From an uncultured Bacteroidota bacterium (GTDB taxonomy: Bacteria; Bacteroidota; Bacteroidia; Bacteroidales; P3): a stretch of DNA of 64,000 nucleotides. How positions within the stretch are numbered: the first letter of the stretch is position 1; each line of letters starts with the position of its first letter. Location: positions 1 through 64,000 of the forward strand of contig CACYKY010000003.1 of NCBI GenBank assembly GCA_902775135.1. The letters are read 5' to 3'. The position numbers and the translations under genes were made by a program. The notes beneath the pieces were generated by a model, which did not search any database, had not been told where the DNA came from, and saw nothing but the letters and a program-made list of their open reading frames with translations. Shown one piece after another: positions 37,459 to 46,634 of the stretch.

Positions 37459-38286
37459 TTAGTTCTCAAATTTGCTGCTGCCTACGATGCTGTCGTAGAG
37501 TTTGTTGATACGGGCGAAGAATTCGTCGCGGTCCTCAATGTAGTCAAGCACATTGCGCTTGTTTTCTTTGGCGAAAGCCACCAGTTCAGGATGCACATTG
37601 GGCGAGCCAATGACCACGCCCTGCGAATAGGTGATGGCAGACTTCATCAATCCCAAGTAGTCGGTTTGACCATAGAGACGCAGGTCCTTGGCCGTAGCGC
37701 CGTCGGTCTTCATCTTCCGCTCCAGGTCGCCGCCAATGGGGCCGTCAAACTGGTCCCCCATCAGGGTGATGACCATCTTTGTGCCACTGAAGAATGCGTT
37801 CTCCTTGTTGATACGGCGCAGATAGAAAGGTATCATCGAGGCAAACCACCCTGTGAAGTGTATCAGGTGTGGCTGCCAAGCCAACTTGCGCACAGCCTCC
37901 AAGGTGCCGCGCCCGAAGAAGAGCAGGCGCTCGTCGGTGTCGGCAAAAGGATGCCCCTTCTCGTCCAACAGTCCTTTGCTATTGATAAAGTATTCTTCGT
38001 TGTCGATGAAATAAACCTGCATGCGTGCCGACGGAATGGAACCCACCTTGATGATCAGCTGGTGGTCACAGTTGTTCACTATGAGGTTCATCCCCGAAAG
38101 ACGTATCACCTCGTGAAGTTGGTGCTTGCGGTCGTTTACTTCACAGAACTTCGGCATGAAAACCCTGATCTCGCGTCCTATCTCCTGAGTCTTTGCAGGC
38201 AAATAGCGCCCGAACAAACTTTGTTCACTTTCCGGTGAAAAAGGCGCAATTTCCTGATTCACAAATAATATTCTCCCTTTTGCCAT
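37459..38286 (-). CDS. Short glycogen/starch-synthase-like (GT5 N-domain) protein
   Basis: A 275-residue protein matching only the N-terminal Rossmann domain of GT5 glycogen synthases. A full-length enzyme has about 480 residues and a second domain that binds the ADP-sugar. The start GRILFVNQEIAPF and HLIHFTGWFASMIPFYLRR are recognisable. The ADP-glucose-binding KTGGL motif near the N-terminus is replaced by AKTQEIG (31-37). An active transferase is therefore unlikely; a regulatory or binding role is possible. Upstream gene of the DUF4270 pair; own promoter at 38311. Confidence 0.82.
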   Translation of the reverse strand: MAKGRILFVNQEIAPFSPESEQSLFGRYLPAKTQEIGREIRVFMPKFCEVNDRKHQLHEVIRLSGMNLIVNNCDHQLIIKVGSIPSARMQVYFIDNEEYFINSKGLLDEKGHPFADTDERLLFFGRGTLEAVRKLAWQPHLIHFTGWFASMIPFYLRRINKENAFFSGTKMVITLMGDQFDGPIGGDLERKMKTDGATAKDLRLYGQTDYLGLMKSAITYSQGVVIGSPNVHPELVAFAKENKRNVLDYIEDRDEFFARINKLYDSIVGSSKFEN

Positions 38287-38310
38287 AAATTATTTATATA
38301 TTATACCAAA

Positions 38311-38320
38311 TGCAAAGATA
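38311..38320 (-). promoter_or_regulatory. Promoter -7 box of the GT5-like/DUF4270 unit
   Basis: Minus strand TATCTTTGCA. Predicted transcript start near 38308, leader about 22 bases. Confidence 0.8.
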
Positions 38321-38372
38321 CAAAAAAAAACTGATATGGCAAAATCATTCTTTCCGATTCAAAAAAAAGTTG

Positions 38373-38382
38373 TACTTTTGCA
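38373..38382 (+). promoter_or_regulatory. Promoter -7 box of recX
   Basis: TACTTTTGCA preceded by AAAAAAAAGTTG. Divergent from the 38311 promoter. Predicted transcript start near 38385, leader about 21 bases. Confidence 0.8.
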
Positions 38383-38405
38383 CTTCAAATCAGACCCTCT
38401 GAACG

Positions 38406-38894
38406 ATGGAAAAAAACATGCGCAACAGCGACTCCTACCGCGCCTTGCTCGACAGGGCTCGCCGCTATTGCGCCCTTGCCGAACAATGCGAAGACGCCGT
38501 TCGCCAGAAACTCGTCACCTGGGGCGCCACCCCCGTCGAGTCCGACGACGTAATCGACGCCCTCTACTCCGAGAACTACCTCGACGACGTCCGCTATGCC
38601 CGCGCCTTCTGCGAAAGCAAGATCCTCCACCAGCACTGGGGCCGCCAGAAAGTGCTCTACCAACTGCGCCTCAAGCATCTGCCCCGTACCGCCGTCGAAA
38701 CAGGCATGGCCGCCGTCAGCGACGAGGACTACCTGGCTGCACTCTCCGAACTGGCCGTCAAAAAATTTTCCGAACTGCGCCGCTCCACCAACGACCCGGC
38801 GGCCTTGCGCCAGAAACTCACCTCTTTTCTCCTCTCGCGAGGATTCCTCATTGGCGAAATCAATCAAGTAATAATTAATACCCTACAACAATGA
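38406..38894 (+). CDS. recX: Regulatory protein RecX
   Basis: A 162-residue all-helical modulator of RecA filaments. The three-helix repeats are recognisable: ARRYCALAEQCEDAVRQKLVTWG, YLDDVRYARAFCESKILHQHWGRQKV and LRQKLTSFLLSRGF. In Bacteroidetes recX is commonly found apart from recA, as here. An alternative start is Met5. Its stop overlaps the next ATG by four bases, so it is coupled to the DUF3078 gene. Confidence 0.85.
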   Translation: MEKNMRNSDSYRALLDRARRYCALAEQCEDAVRQKLVTWGATPVESDDVIDALYSENYLDDVRYARAFCESKILHQHWGRQKVLYQLRLKHLPRTAVETGMAAVSDEDYLAALSELAVKKFSELRRSTNDPAALRQKLTSFLLSRGFLIGEINQVIINTLQQ

Positions 38895-39988
38895 AACGCA
38901 TTTATGCTCTTTGCGCGGCGTTCCTCATGGCCGCCACCGTTCCCGCCTTTGCGCAGGATGCCGAACCCCAAGGTTCCTGGACCACCTCCTCCACCCCAGC
39001 CCTCAAACTCAACGAGTCGATGTTCAACAACTGGTCCTCTACCGGTACATCGCAAATCGACCTCAACATCACCTTCTTCGGCAACTACAAGTACACCCAT
39101 CCCAAATATGTATGGGACAACGTCGTAGACCTCGGTTTCGGCCAGGCCTGGCAGGACCTCGACAACTCCGCCGACGGCGGCCGCTTCGAGAGCATCCGCA
39201 AGAGCCTCGACAAAATAGACCTCACCTCGGCCATCTCCTGGAAGGCCTATAAGGATTGGGGCGCCAGCTTCACCGCCAACCTCAAGACCCAGTTCGCTCC
39301 CGGCTACGAATACGCCGGCGCCGGCGACAACGAGGGCAAGATGGTCTCCTCCTTCTTCGCTCCCGCCTACCTCACCACCGCTCTCTCCTTCGAACACAAA
39401 AAGGCCGACTGGTCCGTCTCCCTCTCTTTCCTGACCGGCAAGACAACCTTCGTCTTCAACAACGACCTCATCGACAGCGGCTACACCTATGGCGTCATCC
39501 AGGACAAGAACTTCGACCCCACCGACCCCAACCGCTCCTGGACCCACGCCTACTTCGCCCTCGGTAGCTACGTCAAGGCTCAGTACCTCAAGAAGGACAT
39601 CCTCCCCAGCCTCGACCTCTACGCACGCCTCGAACTCTTCTACGACTATAAGAAACCCTCCAACATGGCTTGGGACAACATTCAGGCCTTTGTCGACAAT
39701 CCCGGCACCCTCACCAAACCCGAGGACTGCGAATACAACCTCGCCGCCTCCGACGAGTCCTGGGATAAACTCGCTGGCTACAACTGGCTCCAGCGCCGCG
39801 TCTTCGAGACCGACCTCGACTTCGAAGTCAAACTCGACTATCGCTTCTCCTCCCACATCGCAGCCAACTTCGCCCTCAACCTCAAGTGGGATACCGACTT
39901 CTCCGGCATGGGCAAGTGGGGTCACCTGCAAGTCTACCAAATGGCTGGCATCCAGGTGTTCTTCTCCTGGAAGACTCCCAAACAATAA
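38891..39988 (+). CDS. DUF3078 outer-membrane-like protein
   Basis: A 365-residue exported protein with a signal peptide (1-21, ATVPAFAQ). The pattern FNNWSSTGTSQIDLNITFFGNYKY, WDNVVDLGFGQAW and KIDLTSAISWKAYKDWGAS is typical of DUF3078, a Bacteroidetes family predicted to form a small outer-membrane beta-barrel (alternating hydrophobic strands, aromatic residues, final strand ending in a hydrophobic residue plus FSWKTPKQ). Function unknown. The gene ends with a strong terminator. Confidence 0.85.
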   Translation: MKRIYALCAAFLMAATVPAFAQDAEPQGSWTTSSTPALKLNESMFNNWSSTGTSQIDLNITFFGNYKYTHPKYVWDNVVDLGFGQAWQDLDNSADGGRFESIRKSLDKIDLTSAISWKAYKDWGASFTANLKTQFAPGYEYAGAGDNEGKMVSSFFAPAYLTTALSFEHKKADWSVSLSFLTGKTTFVFNNDLIDSGYTYGVIQDKNFDPTDPNRSWTHAYFALGSYVKAQYLKKDILPSLDLYARLELFYDYKKPSNMAWDNIQAFVDNPGTLTKPEDCEYNLAASDESWDKLAGYNWLQRRVFETDLDFEVKLDYRFSSHIAANFALNLKWDTDFSGMGKWGHLQVYQMAGIQVFFSWKTPKQ

Positions 39989-40008
39989 CGAATTCTTTTT
40001 CTGAAATT

Positions 40009-40045
40009 CAAGGAATCGGGCACACCCCGATTCCTTGTTTTTTTT
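40009..40045 (+). terminator. Terminator of recX-DUF3078 unit
   Basis: Perfect 12-bp stem CAAGGAATCGGG / CCCGATTCCTTG with a five-base loop and eight T. The A-rich side may also serve the convergent gene at 40044. Confidence 0.92.
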
Positions 40046-40838
40046 ATTTGAACCGCAGCAGCACCGAGTCGGTGGCCATCAAGCCCATCAGCTGGGTGAA
40101 CGAGCTTTCCTTGACGGCAAGCTCCAGCACCCCGGTGGCCGACACCGTAAGGCGCAGCTTGCGACGCGGGTCATTGGTGCGGTGCTGCTGGTAGTACGAG
40201 GCCATCACCTCGTCAATCTCCTGGTCGCGCACGGTGATGACAAACTTGCGGTCCTGCCGCAACTCCTCGAACTCCTTGTAGGTCATGCCCAGATAGGCAT
40301 TGCCGTAACTGTCGATGTAGTCAATGTATATGCGGTACCCACCGTCCTCCTTGGGCATCCAGCCCACAGCGGGACGACGCAGCAGTCCCTCGTGGCGCGG
40401 TCCTATATCGCTCAGCGCAGCACCGCCAAGCAAGCGGGCGGCCACACGCGTGAAGAGCGAGTAGGCTGCAAAGTTGTAGACTCCGTTCTCCTGCACCGGT
40501 ATGCGGCACACATCCTCAATCTCGTCGCCCAACGCCATGGAAGGCAGGCCGTTGTCGCAGCAGATATAATACTGTCCGCGGGCCTTCACCACGACGAAGG
40601 GTCGCTCCGGAGTATGCGTCGACGCCACATCGATGATATGCACCGTCCCCTGGGGAAATCCCTTGCAGGCATGCCGCACCACAAAAGTGGCAGCCCTCAC
40701 ATTGAAAGGCTCCACACCATGCGTGATGTCCACCACCTGCACCCCCTCAACCATACTCATCAGCGCCCCCTTCACCATGCCGGCGAAGAAGCCCTGGTTG
40801 CCCCAGTCGGTAGTCAGTGTCACAATCGGTGTCTTCAT
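40044..40838 (-). CDS. SAM hydroxide adenosyltransferase family protein (DUF62)
   Basis: A 264-residue member of the SAM hydrolase/fluorinase superfamily, which cleaves S-adenosylmethionine to adenosine and methionine using water. The start PIVTLTTDWGNQGFFAGMVKG carries the conserved Asp. HGVEPFNVRAATFVV, FVVVKARGQYYICCDNGL and the C-terminal domain (IDSYGNAYLGM) follow. The residues for halide use in fluorinase are not expected here. The promoter lies only about 9 bases upstream of the ATG. Confidence 0.9.
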   Translation of the reverse strand: MKTPIVTLTTDWGNQGFFAGMVKGALMSMVEGVQVVDITHGVEPFNVRAATFVVRHACKGFPQGTVHIIDVASTHTPERPFVVVKARGQYYICCDNGLPSMALGDEIEDVCRIPVQENGVYNFAAYSLFTRVAARLLGGAALSDIGPRHEGLLRRPAVGWMPKEDGGYRIYIDYIDSYGNAYLGMTYKEFEELRQDRKFVITVRDQEIDEVMASYYQQHRTNDPRRKLRLTVSATGVLELAVKESSFTQLMGLMATDSVLLRFK

Positions 40839-40846
40839 AATTCGGC

Positions 40847-40856
40847 TGCAAAATTA
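40847..40856 (-). promoter_or_regulatory. Promoter -7 box of the DUF62 gene
   Basis: Minus strand TAATTTTGCA, preceded by GGAAAAAGTTG. Predicted transcript start near 40844, leaving a leader of about six bases. Confidence 0.75.
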
Positions 40857-40991
40857 CAACTTTTTCCCGACATCACCAAAAATATTCTCTCCCACCCTCC
40901 ATAACAGACACATCAAGTTTCCAGTAAATAATTGTCATCTATGCAAGCACGACTTCGGCCATAAATTTTTCGCCAATTCATTTTTTTTACG

Positions 40992-41021
40992 TATATTTGC
41001 TCCTTGGCTTCGGCCAAGGAG
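40992..41021 (+). promoter_or_regulatory. sufC promoter overlapping a perfect palindrome
   Basis: -7 box TATATTTGCT (40992-41001) overlaps the first bases of a perfect 9-bp inverted repeat CTCCTTGGC-TTCG-GCCAAGGAG (41000-41021). The expected transcript start (near 41004) falls inside the left arm, so the repeat may be an operator rather than an mRNA hairpin. Confidence 0.6.
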
Positions 41022-41060
41022 ATATAATTATTAATATAGAAATCAAATATTTATAGAAAT

Positions 41061-41815
<755 letters not shown>

Positions 41816-41819
<4 letters not shown>

Positions 41820-42742
41820 TACGCAAAGACCAATTGCCCGATATCTGGGGCGACAGCTGGCAGCTGCCCCCCGACACCATCGCACAGCAGCTGCCTGTGG
41901 CTCGCGGCACCTCCCTGCGCGTGGTCGTCACCGACAATCCCTGGCTTGCTGAGCAGATGGACGGCCAGGCCCGCTGCTGCTCTCCCGCCGAGCTGCTGCA
42001 AATCAACATCGAGGAGGGCGCCAGCCTCGAGCTGTACCGCCTGCAGGATTTCCACACTCCACCCGAAGCCCTCACCGAGACCCGCATCATCATGCAGCGC
42101 GACGCCCGCCTGCGCATGTGCACCGTCACCCTCGGAGGCAGCCACGTGCGCAACAACGTCATCGTCCGCATGCAGGGCGAAGGCTGTGAGCTTTCGGCCG
42201 ACGGTCTCTACCTCGTCGACCGCGAGCAACGATGCGACAACTACATCTTCGTCGAGCACGCCAAACCCCACTGCACAAGCCACACTCTCTACAAAGGTAT
42301 CATCGACGACTCCGCACGCGCCCGCTTCAACGGACATGTGCTGGTGCAGGACGGCGCTGTGAAGACCGAGGCCTACCAAACCAACCGCAACATCCTGCTC
42401 ACCGACAAGGCCCACGTGGACACCCGCCCCTTCCTCGAGATCTACAACGACGATGTCAAGTGCTCCCACGGGTCCACCATCGGCCAGCTCGACGAACAGG
42501 CACTCTTCTATCTGCAGACTCGCGGCATCAGCGCCCGCACAGCTATGACTATGCTCAGCTACGCTTTCTGCGACGAAGTAATCCGAGGTATCGGCATCGA
42601 ACGTCTCCGCGACACCGTGGGCGATATGGTGAAGAAACGCCTTCACGGCGAGCTCACCTCCTGCGCCGACTGCGCCATCGCCTGCAAGAATCCCTGCAAC
42701 GGCCCCGACGCCCACTTCGACATCGATCCCAGCAAACTGTGA
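41816..42742 (+). CDS. sufD: Fe-S cluster assembly protein SufD, short, with Cys-rich tail
   Basis: A 308-residue beta-helix scaffold subunit, shorter than E. coli SufD (423). The C-terminal core has DVKCSHGSTIGQLDEQALFYLQTRGI, which carries the conserved Cys-Ser-His region, and ARTAMTMLSYAFCDEVI. The tail reads CADCAIACKNPC, four cysteines in spacing C-x2-C-x3-C-x3-C. Whether such a tail is common among Bacteroidetes SufD I cannot check; it might hold a cluster or metal. Coupled to sufC by an ATGA overlap. Confidence 0.9.
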
Positions 42743-42764
42743 AATGAAAAAAAGATTATGAGAA

Positions 42765-44555
42765 ATGAAGAATGAGAGCACATCGAGGTTCACGAGGCGC
42801 TGCATCAGTCTTTTTCTCATTTTCCTTTTCTCTTTTCTTGCCTCCAACGCCCAATGCGGCGTCAAGGTGAAAAGTTCCGACGAAAGCACCATGCGCGCCG
42901 CTCTGGCGGAGATGGACCAAGGTCACCTGCACGAAGCTTCCCAGCAGATGCGCCGCGTGGCTCAGCGCAACCCCAAGGCCGCCGAGCCACAATTCTGGCT
43001 GGGCATGCTGGCGGTGCGCAACGGATTCAACACTACCGGCATACGCAAGTATTTCACTAAGTGCATCGACCTCTGCCCCAACTACCCCAACGCTTTGGCC
43101 CACTACTACATGGGCATGATCCTCTATACCGACGAGCGCTACGAGGAGGCTACCGCCGAACTCGAGACCTACTTCCGCATGGCCAACCACTGCGACGACA
43201 AAGCGCAGACAGCCGTCTACGAGGAGGCTTCGGCCTACCTCCACTGGTCGCGCTTCCTGGCCGAAGCTATGCTCAACACTGTCCCCTTCGACCCTGAACC
43301 GCTGCCAGGCGTCAGCTCCAAGCGCGACGAAAGTCTTCCCTTCATCACCGTCGACGGTCAGCGGTGCTACTACCTCCGCAAAGTGCCGAAGAAGAAAGAC
43401 CCGTCGTCGTTCACCGTCAACGACCTCGAGCAATCGCGCTGGGCCCTGTTCTGCAGCGAATGGAAGGATAGCGCCTTCAGCGCCGGCAAAGAGCTCTCCT
43501 CTCCTTTCAACCAAGGATCCCCCGAGGGCAGCGTGAGCCTCACCGCCGACGGACACCACATCTTCTTCTCCCGCATCACCAACAGCGGCGGCTATGCCAA
43601 CAGCGACCTCTTCGTCGGCGAATGGAACACAGCTACCGAAAAGTGGGTGGTGGAACGACTGGGGTCAGCCATCAACGGCGATCGCTCATGGGAGTCACAG
43701 CCCTCGGTGAGCGCCGACGGTCAATGGCTCTATTTCGCCTCCAACCGCAAGGGGGGACAAGGGGGTACCGACATCTGGCGCTGCCACCGATTGAAGAACG
43801 GCGACTGGAGCCGCCCCGAGAATCTCGGCTCCCGCGTCAACACCACAGGCAACGAGAAGTTCCCCTTCATCCACGCCGACGGCCACACCCTCTATTTCGT
43901 CTCCGACGGATGGCAGGGATTCGGCGGCTACGACGTCTACTTCATCAACCTCGCCGAAGGCAACGCCCAGCCCACCAACCTCGGCCTGCCCATCAACACC
44001 GAAGACGACGAGCTCTCCTTCGGCGTCACCGCCGACGGTCAACGGGCCTACTATCCCGGCCGACTGAAGGACTCACGTAGTTCCGAAGTGCTCATCTTCG
44101 ACCTCTACCCCGCCGCACGCCCCGAAGCGATGCGCTACTGCCAGCTGCAAGTCGATTGTCCCGGGAAGAAGAGTCGCCACGAGTCTTTCATGCTTCCCCT
44201 TAGCCGCTCTCAAGCCCTCACCTTCAGCGAAGAGGGGTTCTTGCCCGCCATTGTCTGCGCCTCCGGCAAGAAATGGCGCGAAGGGACAACGGTGACACTC
44301 CTCGACAGCACCTCTTCCCTCGACCTCCATTTCCTTCCCGGCAGCCGCCTCTCGGAGCACGACGAACAACTCCTCGACGCCTGGGCCGAATGGCTCATCA
44401 ACCACCCTCAGGTACACATCGCTGTCGAATGCCCCACCATGCCCGAGGCCAAAGCCGTCTGCGACTACCTGAAGTATAAAAAGAAACTGCGTGCCGAACG
44501 CCTCGAATGTCGCGGCGGCACCCAATATGTCAAACGTCAAATACGCCTGCTATGA
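42765..44555 (+). CDS. PorE-like protein: TPR, PD40 beta-propeller and degenerate OmpA-like domain
   Basis: A 596-residue exported protein. N-terminal signal region (about 13-29, CISLFLIFLFSFLASNAQ). TPR-type helices at about 40-170. A PD40 propeller at about 180-450 with blades such as PEGSVSLTADGHHIFFSR, SQPSVSADGQWLYFASNRKGG and FPFIHADGHTLYFVSDG. The C-terminus (LHFLPGSRLSEHDEQLLDAW to RGGTQYVKRQIRLL) has the OmpA-like shape but lacks the peptidoglycan-binding Asp and Arg. This order resembles PorE of T9SS, so an outer-membrane/periplasm assembly role is possible. The first residues come from DNA resembling intergenic repeats. Confidence 0.78.
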   Translation: MKNESTSRFTRRCISLFLIFLFSFLASNAQCGVKVKSSDESTMRAALAEMDQGHLHEASQQMRRVAQRNPKAAEPQFWLGMLAVRNGFNTTGIRKYFTKCIDLCPNYPNALAHYYMGMILYTDERYEEATAELETYFRMANHCDDKAQTAVYEEASAYLHWSRFLAEAMLNTVPFDPEPLPGVSSKRDESLPFITVDGQRCYYLRKVPKKKDPSSFTVNDLEQSRWALFCSEWKDSAFSAGKELSSPFNQGSPEGSVSLTADGHHIFFSRITNSGGYANSDLFVGEWNTATEKWVVERLGSAINGDRSWESQPSVSADGQWLYFASNRKGGQGGTDIWRCHRLKNGDWSRPENLGSRVNTTGNEKFPFIHADGHTLYFVSDGWQGFGGYDVYFINLAEGNAQPTNLGLPINTEDDELSFGVTADGQRAYYPGRLKDSRSSEVLIFDLYPAARPEAMRYCQLQVDCPGKKSRHESFMLPLSRSQALTFSEEGFLPAIVCASGKKWREGTTVTLLDSTSSLDLHFLPGSRLSEHDEQLLDAWAEWLINHPQVHIAVECPTMPEAKAVCDYLKYKKKLRAERLECRGGTQYVKRQIRLL

Positions 44556-46366
44556 AGTCCATGCGCCGCATCATGGCCTACCTCAAATATTTCCCCGTGC
44601 AGATTTCGATGAACATCTTCTTCAATCTGCTGCACATCCTCTTCAACCTGGGCTCCTACGTGCTCATCATTCCTTTCGTGGAACTGATGTTCGGCCTCAA
44701 CGGGGTGAGCGACTCCGAGCCCGAGCTGGCTTTCAACCAGAAACAACTGGTGGACTGGGCTTTCTGGCACCTCTATCAGTACAAGGCCTCCATCGGCACA
44801 TGGAAATGCCTGCTCATCGTGGCCGCCGGCTACCTCAGCTGCTCTCTGCTGAGCAATTTCTTCCGTTTCATGGCGCAGTTCTTCCTGGGCTACATACGCT
44901 ACGGTCTCATCGAACGCCTGCGCAACGACATCTACCACAAGGTGACCATCCTCCCCGTAGCTTTCTTCAACAGCAAACGCCGAGGTGACCTCATGAGCCG
45001 CATGAGCAGCGACATCGCCGACATGCAATGGTGCGTGGGTGTGCTGCAGTCGGTGGTGAAGGAGCCTCTGAATATCATCGTCTTCTCCGGCATTCTCTTC
45101 TTCGTCTCATGGCGTCTCTTCGTGCTCTTCCTGCTGGTGCTGCCGCTGGGCGTGTGGCTCATCGCCAAAATCGGCGGCCGACTCAAACGCACCTCGCAGC
45201 GCGGACAGAATCTGCTGGGACGACTGGTGGCTGTGCTCGAGGAGTCGCTGGCTTCACTGCGCGCCGTGAAGTCCTTCGGCCGCGAAGAGGACCGCGAACG
45301 CCTCTTCGCCGCAGCCAACGACGACTACAGCCGCACTATGGTCAAGGTGGCCCTCAGCCGCGAGCTCTCCTCTCCCCTCTCCGAAATCCTCGGCACGCTG
45401 GCGCTGGTCATCATCCTCGTCATCGGTGGCTGGCAGGTCATCGACGGCTCCATCCAGCCCTCGGTGTTCATCTTCTTCGTCATCATCTTCGCCCGCATCA
45501 TACCGCCTATCCAAACGCTCGTGCGCTCATACAACACACTGCAGAAAGGCACCGCCTCCGCCGAACGCTTCCTCGAAATCCTCGACGCCGACGAGGTCAT
45601 CGTCGAGAAACCCAACGCCACCGTCCTGCAGGGCTTCACCGACAAGATCGAGTTCCGCGACGTGTGCTTCGGCTACTCCGACAAGGAGCCTGTGCTCCAC
45701 CACATCAATCTCACCCTGCCCAAAGGCCGCACCATAGCCGTCGTCGGTCCCTCAGGCGCCGGCAAGACCACCCTTGTCGACCTCCTGCCACGCTTCTACG
45801 ACTGCTCCTCAGGCACCATTCTCTTCGACGGCCTCCCCATCCGCGACCTCAACATCAACTCCCTCCGGCGCCAGTTCGGTCTGGTGTCACAAAACTGCAT
45901 CCTCTTCAACGACACCGTAGCCAACAATATCGCTTTCGGCGACACCTCTTACACCCTCGACCAAATCAAGGCCGCCGCCCATGTGGCCCACGCCGACGAG
46001 TTCATCGACCTACTGCCGCAGGGCTACGACACCCCCATCGGCGACCGCGGACTCAACCTCTCCGGCGGCCAGCGCCAACGCCTCAGCATCGCACGCGCCG
46101 TACTGCGCGACACCCCCGTACTCATCCTCGACGAAGCCACCTCCGCTCTCGACTCCGAATCCGAACGCGCCGTCCAGGAAGGTCTCGACGCATTGATGCG
46201 CGGACGCACCTCCATCGTCATCGCTCACCGCCTCTCCACCATCCGCCACGCCGACACCATCGTCGTTCTCGACCACGGAAACATCGTGGAGCAAGGCACT
46301 CACGATGAGCTCCTTGCCCTCGACGGTCTCTACAGGAAACTCGTCGACATGCAGAGCTTTGCGTAA
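44552..46366 (+). CDS. MsbA-like ABC exporter (membrane + ATPase domains)
   Basis: A 604-residue half-transporter with six membrane helices (about 20-320) and a C-terminal ATPase. Walker [14 protein letters not shown]-loop LVSQNCILFNDTV, signature LNLSGGQRQRLSIARA, Walker B VLILDEATSALD, and H-loop IVIAHRLST. MsbA-type proteins flip lipid A or other amphipathic molecules; substrate not certain. It overlaps the PorE-like gene by four bases, so both are co-transcribed, which links it to the cell envelope. Confidence 0.9.
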   Translation: MKSMRRIMAYLKYFPVQISMNIFFNLLHILFNLGSYVLIIPFVELMFGLNGVSDSEPELAFNQKQLVDWAFWHLYQYKASIGTWKCLLIVAAGYLSCSLLSNFFRFMAQFFLGYIRYGLIERLRNDIYHKVTILPVAFFNSKRRGDLMSRMSSDIADMQWCVGVLQSVVKEPLNIIVFSGILFFVSWRLFVLFLLVLPLGVWLIAKIGGRLKRTSQRGQNLLGRLVAVLEESLASLRAVKSFGREEDRERLFAAANDDYSRTMVKVALSRELSSPLSEILGTLALVIILVIGGWQVIDGSIQPSVFIFFVIIFARIIPPIQTLVRSYNTLQKGTASAERFLEILDADEVIVEKPNATVLQGFTDKIEFRDVCFGYSDKEPVLHHINLTLPKGRTIAVVGPSGAGKTTLVDLLPRFYDCSSGTILFDGLPIRDLNINSLRRQFGLVSQNCILFNDTVANNIAFGDTSYTLDQIKAAAHVAHADEFIDLLPQGYDTPIGDRGLNLSGGQRQRLSIARAVLRDTPVLILDEATSALDSESERAVQEGLDALMRGRTSIVIAHRLSTIRHADTIVVLDHGNIVEQGTHDELLALDGLYRKLVDMQSFA

Positions 46367-46380
46367 ATTTATTTGGCCAT

Positions 46381-46405
46381 GTCCGAAAAAGTTCGTAATT
46401 TTGCA
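46381..46405 (+). promoter_or_regulatory. tRNA-Val promoter
   Basis: GTCCGAAAAAGTTCG then -7 box TAATTTTGCA (46396-46405). Predicted transcript start near 46408, about 19 bases before the tRNA. Confidence 0.82.
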
Positions 46406-46426
46406 CCCGCATTTTTGAAAAAAAAT

Positions 46427-46501
46427 GGGAGTATAGCTCAGCTGGTTCAGAGCGCCTGCCTTACAAGCAGGAGGTCACTGGTTCGATCCCTGTTACTCCC
46501 A
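46427..46501 (+). tRNA. tRNA-Val (anticodon UAC)
   Basis: 75 bases. Acceptor stem GGGAGTA/TACTCCC is perfect, D stem GCTC/GAGC, anticodon stem CCTGC/GCAGG with loop CTTACAA (anticodon TAC), T loop TTCGATC, discriminator A, no encoded CCA. The T stem ACTGG/CCTGT contains one T-T mismatch in the middle. A T-rich tail follows. Confidence 0.95.
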
Positions 46502-46574
46502 CTTTTTTTATCTCTTTTTTCCCATTATAACATTATTTAAGAATTCATTTTGCAGTCCTTTAAGAAATTTGTTG

Positions 46575-46584
46575 TACCTTTGCA
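46575..46584 (+). promoter_or_regulatory. Promoter -7 box of the lipoprotein gene at 46635
   Basis: TACCTTTGCA preceded by AAATTTGTTG. Predicted transcript start near 46587, leader about 48 bases. Confidence 0.75.
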
Positions 46585-46634
46585 TTCTGAATTAATAAGG
46601 AATAATTGTATAACAAATTAAAAATCAAACAACA

